This document shows positions 36,690 to 48,395 of a stretch of DNA of 64,000 nt, piece by piece (the first letter of the stretch is position 1; each line of letters opens with the position of its first letter). The notes beneath the pieces are model-generated. The model was not told the origin of the DNA. It did no database searches and was given only the letters and a program-made list of their open reading frames with translations. Made by a program: the position numbers and the translations under genes. Source of the stretch: Stratiolaelaps scimitus (lineage: Eukaryota > Arthropoda > Arachnida > Mesostigmata > Laelapidae); assembly GCA_019614645.1 (NCBI GenBank), contig JABWDB010000009.1, forward strand, positions 4,321,501-4,385,500, written 5' to 3'.

Positions 36690-37080
36690 ATCAGAGACGA
36701 AACTGGCTACTTGGCAGGCATGTGTAGTCTGTCTAGGAAGTTCCGAGGACCCCAAGGTGATACTGCGCATTTGGCAAGCTCAAGGAAGTGGATTATTACG
36801 AGCTACTATCGAATAACCAAAACAATATTTGCATCGTACGCTGCCAGCAACTGGAGTGTTTGAGGCAGGATGTTCAGCACGAGTGGCCACAATTGGTCAG
36901 CACGAAAGTAACGAACGACCACACGTCGAGTGGTGCGTTTGATGTCTCTCGCAGGTGGCTGGTCGATTTATCTTTGGATGTCCTGCCGCATCCACCGTAT
37001 AGTCCTGACCATTGCCCCAGCAGAATGTAACCTATTCCGGCCGCTCAAAGGTTATTTAGCTGGATAGAAGTGTAAACATT
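36690..37080 (+). pseudogene. Second mariner transposase relic
   Basis: Several frames together match the mariner catalytic region. They read KVILRIWQAQGS at 36756, then VDYYELLSNNQ at 36788, a glutamine/leucine-rich stretch with HEWPQL, and DVLPHPPYSPDHCPS near 36980-37020. After a frameshift APAECNLFRPLKGYLAG follows. The aspartate expected after AP(S) is glutamate here, and the block that should hold the DNARPH motif is scrambled (NERPHVEW). It is therefore dead. A long AT tract follows directly and no inverted repeats were found. It differs clearly from the relic at 23130-23750 and is another mariner lineage or a much older copy. Confidence 0.8.
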
Positions 37081-37084
37081 TGTA

Positions 37085-37086
<2 letters not shown>

Positions 37087-37130
<44 letters not shown>
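37087..37130. repeat. (AT)n microsatellite
   Basis: About 22 AT units right after the mariner relic. Confidence 0.95.
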
Positions 37131-37133
<3 letters not shown>

Positions 37134-38078
37134 TCAATAAACAACGCGTAATATATTAGGAGAAAGGAATCCTTAACTGGTCCTCACACGTTATTTAACA
37201 ATATGGTGGTGGTGATCACGGGCAACACGCCGAACGAACTTGCTTGTCAATATAAGTGTGCACGACAAACTAGTTCTCTCGCTCTCTCACTCTGTCTCTC
37301 CCTACTTCAGTCTCAATTTCTGATGCAGTGCGCCCACACAAAGTCCGCTGCAGCAGCGTTGCAGACGCGGCAGGACGGCTCAAGCCCGTCCGCCAGCCCG
37401 AGCGGTGGAGCCGGCGGCGACGTTACCGCCACCGAACTTTGTGATGTCATTATTGTTATTCACAGATCCCTCGACAGTAGGCGTTGCGGCAGCAGCAGCA
37501 GCCGCAGTAGCAGCAGGATCAGTAACAACAACAGAACCAGACGAGAAGTGGTGATATGAAACCGTGGAGTCGTGACAAAGGCGCCCCTGGTACACAGACG
37601 CTCATGGTGGCACTCATATGGCGAGTGGCAGTACAATAACACCCACACCACTCGCGACGAGCAGCTCAGAGCACTGAGCGTCTCTGAGTAGCGCAGTGAA
37701 CGTAGCAGAGAGCCGCAGTGCTACGGCTCGTCTCCTAATGGCGGAACGCTGTTCTACCCTTTGGGTCTGGCGGTGGGACGGGGGGTTATTACTCTCCGAT
37801 GGTAGCACCACCATCCACCAGCAGCAGCTACAGCCACCGTAGCTGCCACAACGACAGTTCCCCGATGCGATTAGTTCGAGAGACAGCTCTGCATCCATAT
37901 AGCGGAGGACCGAACCAGCCCCCATAGACTTCTACCTCAGTCCTCCTCCAGCTCCTCAATGGGCGCTGTTCTGTTCTCGCTCGCGGATCTACGACAGTAG
38001 CCGCATTGAACGCGTCGGAGTTAAAGAGGCGCGTCTAGGCGCTAAGCTAAACAGATCCAAAGATACATACTGTCAGCA

Positions 38079-38114
<36 letters not shown>

Positions 38115-41100
38115 CATATACTACGCTGTGCGGCGAGACGATGAGTACTTTAGACAGTCAGCGTGCCAGCACTCTCCCGTAATGTACGCGAACATAGCCA
38201 GCGCTCGTGGCGGCTACCCACCATCCACCTCTTCATCCTCGCAGCGTTCGCCGAACGGTTGACGGAGTGACAGTGAGAGAAAGAGAGAGAGAGAGAGGGG
38301 GCTAATCCGTGGCTAGATATAGAGAAGAGCAAAGGGGAAGAATTGAGCCGCGGAGATTGCTGTGTACAAGCGAATTCATTCTGTGAGAATAGCGAGCAAA
38401 CGAGAGAGTGCAGTTGGTGGGATGACTTTAACCACTTGATGTATTATTGCACTGCTACAATAATGCTACAATCAGTCGTCTATGGGAAGTGCCATTGGTG
38501 GGGACTTCACGAAGACACACGTGCTGTTCTGTTGTAACTATACATAAACGTGTGTCAGTCGTAAACCACCATAGGAAAAATGGTGCATGGCATATCTTTG
38601 CATAAGGATAAGCGATACGGTCGCCATGCGATAGCGATTATCTTCGTGCTTATCTATCTGCTAAGCTTAGATTGCAACACATGAGAAAATTAAATATCAA
38701 TACAGCAAATGCATGTGGCGGTGGCGATCCATCGTCGACATATTCTAGAATCGCAGTCACCCTCATCGTTGATAGTCGTCTTGAAGATGTGGTACAGTTT
38801 CACAACAACAATAACAGCAACCGCAACAACAACAACAATAACTGCGAGCAGCTGTAAAAAAAAGTCTATACTCAATCATACAACGTGTGCAAGAGCTGGG
38901 AAGGTAACGGGGTGGTATGGAGCAATTCGCAATGTTCGACGACGGTTCTACTTACACATGCACTCGTTCACTCTCAGCTAACTTATCCTGCGGCAAATAT
39001 TACATGCCGAAACCATCTAGGCTAACTTTGCCCCTCAAGTTCAAGTTTGTCCCCATTTCATGTATTGTCAACATCGTCCCTCATTACTTGCCCACTGATC
39101 TCATTTAATTTAACTTTCTTGATTTAATGAGCGGCAAAACAGCGGGAATCGGACTCCTCTCGTTCGGCATTGCGAAACTGCGTCTATCGGCCGAGCGCCG
39201 AAGTCCTGCTGATTGCAATCCAATCTGCCCTAAGAATCCCGTTTCAATGCAGTCCAGCAAGTTTGACACGAATGACTTTTGACAATTTGATTTGATTATC
39301 TAAGAACTAAAATTGCTTTAATAAAATTATTGAAACTTGTTAGGCCTTTCGAGGACAATGAATGTATTGCTCTTCTCGAGTAGGTGCACATGCCCTCCTC
39401 CGAATCGGATAAGGCTCACGTTGCAGTCACAGGCAATGTGCAGCTTACACATCGTCAGAGAGGTGCTGCCATCGAGATAGATACGAAAATATCACGCAAA
39501 GCATATTACTTTAACCCAGTTCTAATATCCGACTTGCTGAAGAGCGCACTCGCGCTACCACTGCATCAATAGTCTGATCTATCGATTTCAATCTGAGTCA
39601 CTTCTCAGTGGAAGGATTTGTTCCCCTTGCCCCTTGACGCCCGCTCGCTCTGCTCTCCCCGCTACTCCCTGGTACCCTTCTTCGTTCTAGCCGCCGCCGC
39701 CCTAGCCAGAGAACCAGACGAAGGAAGACGGGACACCGTCTAGATTCGTTCAGTTCGGTCGGGTTGCCTGCTAAGCTTGTTACTGAAATCGAGTCCTGCA
39801 TCACTTCACCTGACAGCTGTCTTTTCGCTTGGAACTTTCCAATTTTGGTGGGGGAGCCCACCAATTCTATCTGACATTTCGCGAGCGGGAGGCGCAGGCT
39901 GTCTGACCGCGAGAGACAGAACTGGAAAATGTGCATTGAACAGCCTGCACGACTCGGGCCGATGGAGCTAGTGGTGGGGCATGAGTATCCGACACATCCT
40001 GCTGTCGGAACTTTCTCTGCGCGGCGGATCTGAACGCAGCAATCTGCGTCTTGTCTTAAACGCCACCGCTCCGATGTGGTTGGGAGTCTATCGAGTCGGT
40101 GGGATCTAGCGTGTACGTCATACCTTCGTCGTGCATTTATGAAGTCTCCGGCACACTTCTAACCATCGGTCTCCGCCCTCACACCGGTGGACTTGCATCT
40201 GATCGGCCGCCACAATCTAGGAACGGTTCATCTGACAATGCACGACCACATAGGCCTATCCTCATCGTCTTGAGTGACAGCTCAGGGGGTTGTCGATGAA
40301 CACTTTCCAGTTGTTGAATATGGTCCACCGAGCTTCAAGCGAAGGTTGTAGACATTTTCCTGTTTGCTGTTTGTTGCTGGGCGACTGTATCGTCGAATCA
40401 GTTATATTGTCACCACCAGCAGGCTGCTCACGCACTGCGCCCACACCTGCGGATGTGATAAGTAAAGAGAGTTCAGTATTGCCATATCAGCCAAATCTGC
40501 GCGCGCTTCAGCTGCGATTCGTCATGTCGACTCGAGAATACGACCGAGCGCCTTAGGTTAGCAATTCTCACTCATTGTAGCGCAGGCCCAAACTAAAAGT
40601 GGCACTCTGACGCGATGGACACAGCGTCAGCCTCTCAATAGCGGCGTTCTCTCGGCTGCTCCTACGACAGAAGCTGAGAGAGAATTTCAATGCTAGTGAG
40701 TTCTTCGGCGATATCAGAGCACAATTTCACCAAAGCAATACACCATCACATTCACTTTTCGCAACACATTGAAAATACGAAATATATGAAGAACGCCACC
40801 TGCCAAGGGGGCAGTGACTCAACGAGGTGTCAATCCTAATGGGGAAGATCCGCGCGGATCTCTGTCAACAGATCTACATGAGAGCCGCGTCACACCGCTC
40901 TCTTTCTCTCTCGCCCGAAGTTATTCGTCAAATGCTTAGTTTGCTAATCAGCCTCAAGAGCACTTCGTGCACGCCCTGCAGAGCAGACGTTCCCTCAACA
41001 GGCTTCCACTGGAAACCTACACAGGGTATTATAGCAAGCACTCATAGTTTAATTCGCCACTCGGCCTCGGCCACTGATGCAATCATTTGATGAGCATGAT

Positions 41101-43989
41101 TTGGCCAGCCGTACACTGTGCCATTAATGTTGGCGGGAGCCATCCACCAAGCTCGCTCATGTTCATTTGCCGGCAGTTGTAAATATCATCATAAATCTGC
41201 TTTGCGCTGTCCCGTTTTGCTGGCATATAGATGGTACGAATTGCCGCCGTTCGAGTCATTCCCCTTTCAGCCGTAGGAACTTAGCGAACTTTAATGCGGC
41301 ATCGGACATACAGACCGACGTATAATTAGATTTCAGTGTACTTCATATATTGCATTAGTGGCGTTGCACTGCAAACGGCCTCCGCGAGAGCTCTACCAAG
41401 GGTCGGCTATACTTTGCGCCTGTGTGAGAGGAGCTGTACCGACAGAGACGAATTTGTTCTCAACAGCTGTACGGGTCACTTGACGTCCTTCCCATTCAAA
41501 ACTTCAACCCTACAAAGAACAGTATCTTACTAGATGGTACCATTTAGCCTGCTGCCTAGACTTTAAATATAACGAAGTAGCCTACAATGTATAATATAAG
41601 GTGGCTCGCTCTGTCCACCCTCCCTCCCCCTCGCGGATAAACTTAACTAGTATTCGTCTCAGTACGATGGTCGCATGGCATGGAGAACGTGTTGCTGGGA
41701 ATAAGGCAGAACTGAAGTTGGGCAAGACGCCATAACAACGAGGGTCAAGATGAGCACCGTCCCTTTTATAGACATCAGTGGTCTCACCATTGCGAGGTCA
41801 AAGGAATGTCCACAGAGAATATCGATTTCTTGGCGACACGAAGCGACATTGATTTTTCGAGACAGATGCTCGCCACGACGATTTTCGCCTGTTCAACACA
41901 TCGCACATTATTATCGTGTGTGCCAGGTTACGTCTCAATTTTTGGCTGAATATAAATAGGCGCCCAAGTCGCCCCGGAGTCAGGAAACTCCCCGGGCTCG
42001 TCCGGAGCTGCGGAGGGAACCACGTACAAACAGTAACTAGCACATGGAATGTATAAGCCGTCAGACACCGATTCGAATGTTTTATAGGCGTTTCATGAGC
42101 TTCTTCGTACAACCTCCACTCGAACGATACGATCGAGTATCGACCACATATCGACGAAACGTCCTTCTCTCATTTTTGAGCGGTGGGCCCCCTTCGATCT
42201 TCCAATAGCACTTTACATAAAAACCTCTGCCCGCCCTCTCCCATTGCCATCTCATGCGCGAGGCTATTCACATTCGCTCGATGCTATATCACACGGTTCA
42301 AATAGCTTCGTTCCTCGTCGTGTGTGCCGATTCTCGACGAATCGAAACGCACCGACAGGAAAAATCATCGAGGACGATCCTTATTATAATGTAACACTCA
42401 CAGCTGGACTTTGTGGGTCTGAAAACAGCTGGGTGGCTCTCGCTTCCTGCACGTAACGCATTGAAGTAACGCCAAGCCCATAAAATATATCGAGTTTGGC
42501 TTAGCAAGGATATTTACAGTGCATATTATAACCGGTGTTTCGAAGAGTCGATTCATAAAATAGATTCACGTGCGTTTGCTCTTCGTTGAAATGATTATTT
42601 CTAATAGAGGCGTAGCGTCCCTTCATCGGAACAGGCAGCGCATGTATTCTCGTACGTGATTTTGCCATACGAGCTGCTGTAGACAATTTACTCGCCTCGT
42701 ACTAGTAGGGATTAAATGAAATAAATATATGCTTCGTCAACAACAAACCTTGCCCGATTTGTCACGCCTATAACTCATACCATATGCCCCTCCTTGAGAG
42801 GTCAATTTCCGATAGCCCCCAGATCAATTCGAGATGTACGCTCATCATAATCTTAATTTATAACCCAGTATTAATAATGCTACCGCATCGTTTCCAAACG
42901 TTGTTTTTGCTTCTCAATGAAACAAAGTGCCAAAGGTTCGTGTACCACAAGGATGAACGACTGGCAGATGGCGTATATTGGTCACGCTCTCATCACTACT
43001 GTGTTATGGCCCCTGCAATAAAAACCGTTTTTCTTCCAAAGTCGTCTCACAAGCCGCACAAAACTAGCGAGTGTTTCCAACGTGATCTGTTCGTCCCCGG
43101 CATTGCGGCCACTTCCGACAAACTTCGACGAGCCGAACAGGGACGCGAGGAGTATTTATAAAGTGATTCCCATCGCCCCACGCCGTTAGCGTGGCTGGGT
43201 GTTCTCCATTGCATTGTGCTATTTGCGTCTGCAGGGTCGCTCTCATTGACTTACAATAATGATAATAATAACAAGCACGTTATTTCGAAGGTATATGATT
43301 TACACAGACTGGGCAGTTTTCTCGTTGTACCCAACATTCTGTTCACCCCGTCACAAATTGCTGGAGAAGGTGGCGTGATATTCTCCAGGGGAGAGGAAAT
43401 AGATTAATACACTTGGTTGCCGATATGAATTTTCGTGGTATGTTCCTTTTGGATCTTATCGTGCTTTCTATAATATTGAGCATATTTTCGACCATGTACG
43501 GCTTTTTTTAATGCCATTTTGTTGAGTAAGGTGTAAATCGTTTACACGCTGGATGATGTGTGTGATTTTCACATGATTTTTGGTCACATTGGCATTTGCA
43601 TGCCACGCGTTTTATAAAATTTAACACTACGTTATTTAGGAACTCTCTGTGTCGTTGTTAAGGCCGGGATTCCATAGAGGCCCTACGCAAGTTACCATTG
43701 GTTTTATGTATGTTCTAAACAATGTCACATATATCTACGGTTCCCTAACTGTAAAAGTGCGGAGTATCCAGTTTGCATGCTGACTAGTTCTTTGGGCAAC
43801 ATCTGCTACATGTTTTGACTATTTTAGACGAGCAGATGTGATTACTATTTTTTTTGAGAGGTTAACGGTAAATCCTGCATGAACACCAGGTCTCACACTA
43901 AGATATTTGCCTGGTAGTATCAGACTCTTACTGACTAAACCCAGAACTGATTTTGACTTGGGGCACTGACCGGGACTGTCAAAGTATTA
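37131..43989. other. No gene recognised; simple repeats
   Basis: The largest unannotated block. GC-rich, CAG/CTG-containing patches lie at 37330-37560 and 37800-37860 and create spurious alanine/leucine-rich frames. Also seen are an AT tract at 38081-38112, a GA tract at 38277-38297, and CAA-rich sequence at 38800-38850. None of the 60-125-codon frames shows a recognisable domain. Confidence 0.45.
38081..38112. repeat. (AT)n microsatellite
   Basis: Sixteen AT units. Confidence 0.95.
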
Positions 43990-45310
43990 CTTCAGTCAGT
44001 GCCTTGCAGAGACCGGCAGTTGATTCTAACCATGTCCTATAGCTCAGTTACTCCTCTGGGGCGAACCCTCCGGCCCAGCCGCAGCGGATGGGTTCCGGGC
44101 GTTTTCCCTTCCCTCCCAGATGTGATTACTGCTAAATCTCTAATAGTCAGTTGTGACTTCAGCTCTACCTTACCTATAGTATATTTCTGTTTAGGGTTTC
44201 GCTGTTTAGGGTTTCGCAATTTCTCTACCGATAACTTTATGTCTAGCTTTTCTGTCCACTCGTGAAAATCTCCCAACGCCTGCTGAGGAGAGCTGATCTT
44301 TGTTGTGGCTTGCTAGCTGGACTGTATACCTTAATATCGTCCGCATAAATTTTCCTTGATACAGAAGGAGAGAGAGGTTGTATGTGAGAGGAATTTATAT
44401 ACAATATATACATTAAGGATCCTAATATTGTCCCTTGGGGATACCCAGATGTTGCCTTTACCCCTTCTGAAAATTCCCCGTTGACGCGTACCGGGCAAAT
44501 TCTCTTGTGCAGGAAGCCGCTGATCCAGTCCACTATGAGCTTCGCCAGTCCAGATGACGGATATGCTGCGATTAGTTTTGTGTGTGTGTTACCATTCCGA
44601 ATGCAGATTTGAAGCCGACGTGGATAGTGTCGACGCACCGCGACGAATTTACCTCTTTGGCCCAGTCGAATTACGCGTCTAGGAGCAGAGGCACTATACC
44701 ATGACCAGGCTGGTACGCAAATTGGAATTTGCAAATAAGCCCTCGGCGGTTGCCATTATCGTAACTTGCTTTAGATATAATGCTCTCAAGAAGCTTACGT
44801 GCTATGTTGTTGCTAATGACACAGGGCGCCTGTTTCGGGAGTCAGTTTTGGAGCTCCTTTGCGCAATGGGCACACATGTTGCTGTGCGAAAAATGTCGGG
44901 ATTAGAGACTCACCGACTGGCGTTCTGAAGGCCCACGAGAGCGGTACACAGACTGACAGCGTGAGTTTCTTCATTACGAACCATGCTAGACCATCGGAGT
45001 TGCAATCAGTTTTGAGTGTAGTCTTCGTAGATGACAGTGAAAATATGATCCGCGCTGACACACCGTCACCCGCTATGTATCTAAGCTTTCCTTCCGGAAG
45101 AGCTGGTGGCCCATTTCGTTTGCGCTGGAGTCGTTCATGGTTGCTTGGATACGTTTCATCGAAATGGTTTCTTAGTATTTCGACCTTTTCCTTATCATCT
45201 GTAGTGAGACAACTGTCGCTCTTCATTAGTGAGCATAGTGTCTCCCTTAGTGAGATCATCTTACGTACATATGTAGGTGGGTATTGCCTTACGATGGTTG
45301 TCGATCTCAT
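43990..45310 (-). pseudogene. Frameshifted reverse transcriptase of a Jockey/CR1-like non-LTR element
   Basis: Reading the minus strand from 45310, a 165-codon frame (45310-44813) has DDKEKVEILRNHF and later SDGLAWFVMKKLTLSVCVPL, the N-terminal palm and fingers of this retrotransposon group. After a break, QFAYQPGHG and LLLDA appear in another frame. The 163-codon frame 44734-44243 then gives GLAKLIVDWISGFL, VNGEFSEGV, SGYPQGTILGS and, at residues 130-133, the catalytic YADD box. The piece 44276-44037 continues with WTEKLDIKLSVEKLRNPKQ and includes a 15-bp tandem duplication (about 44190-44219). Several frameshifts make it non-functional. Clade assignment rests on motif wording only. Confidence 0.82.
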
Positions 45311-45324
45311 CTGGTCATGAACAG

Positions 45325-45425
45325 ATGGCGTCGCAAGTATCTTTTAGCCAGGTACAATATCTCTGCCACCCCAGCTTGACACTCTGTCCCCAGCTACTTC
45401 TCCAATTATTGTATATTTAGAGTTC
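45325..45425 (+). mobile_element. Short 3' tail of the RLE retrotransposon
   Basis: The plus strand contains CTTGACACTCTGTCCCCAGC and ends CCAATTATTGTATATTTAGAG. This is the same terminus as the minus-strand copies at 35168 and 14951. Only about 100 bp survive. It lies directly next to the broken head of the reverse transcriptase relic, in the opposite orientation. Confidence 0.75.
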
Positions 45426-45681
45426 TATAACTAAATGTAGTAAACCCCTTGACCATACGCACCGGCGAATCTATTCCTGCTTCCTACATGAATCGAGAGC
45501 TGAAATGCACCGCCGAGCGATTCTTGCTCAGATTCCCCGATCGCCGTCTCTTTGCCTTCAAGCAGAAGATAATTCCTGATCATCTTAGGACGCACGGGCA
45601 CAAAGCGGGACGATCGGATAAGATTCGATACTTCCGAACCCAAGCGGTTCGACCACAACGCGCGTGACCTGGCATTCAGAC

Positions 45682-45682
<1 letters not shown>

Positions 45683-45714
<32 letters not shown>
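45683..45714. repeat. (GA)n microsatellite
   Basis: About 16 GA units. Confidence 0.95.
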
Positions 45715-45716
<2 letters not shown>

Positions 45717-46232
45717 TTTCAGAGAGCGGAAGAGCAAATCCACACGCTCGGTTTGCTCAACGGCAAATTCTGAGCAATTATTGGGGAAAAGCGAATTGAA
45801 ATTGGATGAGAAACAAAAGATGAGAGAGGAACCATCAAACTTCCGAGTGCATTTCGATAGAGCCCTCTCGTCGACGATGGGAGAGAGAGAGAGAGAGACA
45901 GAGAAGCTCCTGAACCTCTTCCTTGAAACCCAAGCGTAACTTACGGAGGCGGTATTGACGCGTGGCATGCAGCACAATAATACTGGACAGGAGGAATTCA
46001 CCGTGGTTAGTCCCTTAGTGATGTGCCTATGATAACATTACAGGCTTATCAGCCAATGCTTGACTTCGGGGCTGCACCGAACGGAACCCTTCCTGTTATG
46101 TATAGGTTCATGTAGAAGCCGAGTCTTACCTGTCAATATGCCATCGACCGTTACCAAAGCACAATTGGTTAATGGATATACAAGCTGAAGGGCACGCAAT
46201 AGTCTGTTCGTCAAATCTCAACATCTGCGGAA

Positions 46233-46272
46233 TAATTATTATTATTGTTATTATTATTATTATTATTATTAT
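46233..46272. repeat. (ATT)n microsatellite
   Basis: ATT repeat with one GTT interruption. Confidence 0.95.
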
Positions 46273-47386
46273 AATTAGCCGGTAGATTTTTTCTCTCGGT
46301 CAACTGAATCAACTCAATTCCTAGCGTTCCTACAGATTGGTCCCGCTGGTTGGCGCAAGCATATTGCCACACAAGCATTGTATTAGCTAATATATATTAT
46401 CGAGCTCCATTCACGCCATACGTGTGCTCAGTAATCATCGTGACGCCGCATTACGTGTTAACCGAACGTAATCAAATATTCCGAGCGACTCGATGATAAC
46501 ATTTCGCTGGAACCTCGCTCGATAACCAACAGGCACGTTCACCTGATTGCTATCTTTCACCAGACGCCTTTCACCATCGACTGTCGAAGAAGCTTCTATC
46601 TCAATCTTTGAACGCATCTTCAGCGAAATACGCACGCATAGCACTGGTCGGTCGCTCGGTCTGTGGCGTCTGCCATTGTAATCTTTCCCTATTATCGTGC
46701 ACCTCCCCGTTCCACCCTATGTCCTCGGCAGTTTTCTTCATCCCATTCGACGCCCCCCGGGGGCGTCTCAGACCTTCGGGGGCGTTGTGCAGACGAAGGA
46801 GCAACGAGCGAGCGGACACACTGCCGGAGGACAGGCGGCAGTGCGCAATAATCCCACGAATCGTCATGGGGGACCCAAAACGGCCCGGAACTGAACTGAG
46901 CCCGGAGCCCTTTACGAGTTTTAAGGCGGCTCTATGCTAAGCTGAAATTCGAAAGGAGGAGACCAAGGCAGACGGTCGCGATGACGAGTATGTCGTATAC
47001 ACGTCGCTCTCTCCCTGGAGCGTTCAAAGCCGTTGTTCAAAGCCGGATGGCGGGGTCAAGGGTTTCGTGCACCCGCACAGCTCCAACGAGAATTCGCCCA
47101 CCGGCTGCTGTTGAACGGCCTAAGCCTATGGGTGGATTTCCTCGGCGTTTAAAGCACTTGCTATTTCGTTTTGTCTGGCGAGCGGAAATCATTGAATTAA
47201 TAACCCAATGCACAACACATGAGCAAGATGAGAGGCGTACAGAGACATTTCCAGGGTCATTGGCGGTCACAGCGGTGATAATGACAGACTCAGAAGCGGT
47301 AGCATTTGAAAAGGGAACGGGGCCACTCCCCATTCTAGTTGATGTCGCACAATAAATGAAAAGTGATACAACGTTAAACACGTACG

Positions 47387-47410
47387 TATATATATATATA
47401 TATATATATA
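47387..47410. repeat. (TA)n microsatellite
   Basis: Twelve TA units. Confidence 0.95.
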
Positions 47411-48359
47411 TGCTTCATGTACCGAACGAACGGTGTTAATAATGAAAATAAAAAATAATGAACCAAAAAAAAAACCTATAAAGTGTATTTGCAGACACCT
47501 GATATATGCGAGATTTCATTATCGTATATGTTTTATTCGGGAGAAAATGCGAAATCGGGATGATATAGTGACAACCAAAATGTGTTATCTCATTGAGAAA
47601 TTACGCGCTCTGTTCCTTATAATTGTTACGTTGCTATGCCAAAGGAGACCAGCAAGACCAACGCAGATGCGCCGGTTCAAAATAACAATCAACACTTTTG
47701 AAACATCTTCTAGCTTCCCGCTGATCAATCCACCAACATGAAGGGCACCAACGCCCCTGCTACACAAACTCCACCGGCTGGCTATTCCTGACAACAGCAT
47801 GAACAGCAGCTGACGAAGAAATCGATCCGAAGCCCTCAGCGCTTTGCAAGCGTCGACCAGCTGAGACGGTTCCATAAACCGGCAACAACATGCTGACAAG
47901 CTAGAAATCATTCATGCACGCGAGCGCTATCTACTCTTATATGCGGATGTCGTTACAAGCAGAATCTCTAGCTGGTGCATGCCCTCCAGCGCATTTCCGA
48001 GTCGTGCTTCAGGGCCCATCGCTCGCCTACCACCTGCTGTTCGACGTTGCCCGTTTGAACTTGCAGCGCCGTCATCCAGAACAACAACACAAACAACAAC
48101 AATGTCGATGAGTCGTGTTCCGCTGTACAAACAACATCTGCGTCACTACGGTGAGCAGCGGAGAGACGAATAGGAGAGCGCAAGAGAACCAATGGCGCAT
48201 CACAGATTGCACCCCATCCGCTGCCTCTAGCATTTTCACCGTTCATCCCCGGGTAGTTCTAGCACGTTGGTTCTAGCAGTCATTCGCGGTGCGCGTATGA
48301 GCCTAGGTCGAAGCCGCCTCGGCCTTCTGGGGTCGAGCTTTCACCCAGCTTTACCTACC

Positions 48360-48395
<36 letters not shown>

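Larger units (their letters stand above)
45426..47386. other. No gene recognised; simple repeats
   Basis: GA tracts at 45683-45714 and about 45885-45898, and an ATT tract at 46233-46272. From 46600 to 47380 long frames are open on both strands (for example 46981-47355 + and 47037-47381 -). Neither shows a motif I can name; one could be part of an unrecognised transposon. Confidence 0.4.

Noticed and set aside
46981..47381. Opposing 124- and 114-codon frames
   Set aside because: Both strands are open and I could not name any domain. Left as possible transposon sequence, not a gene.
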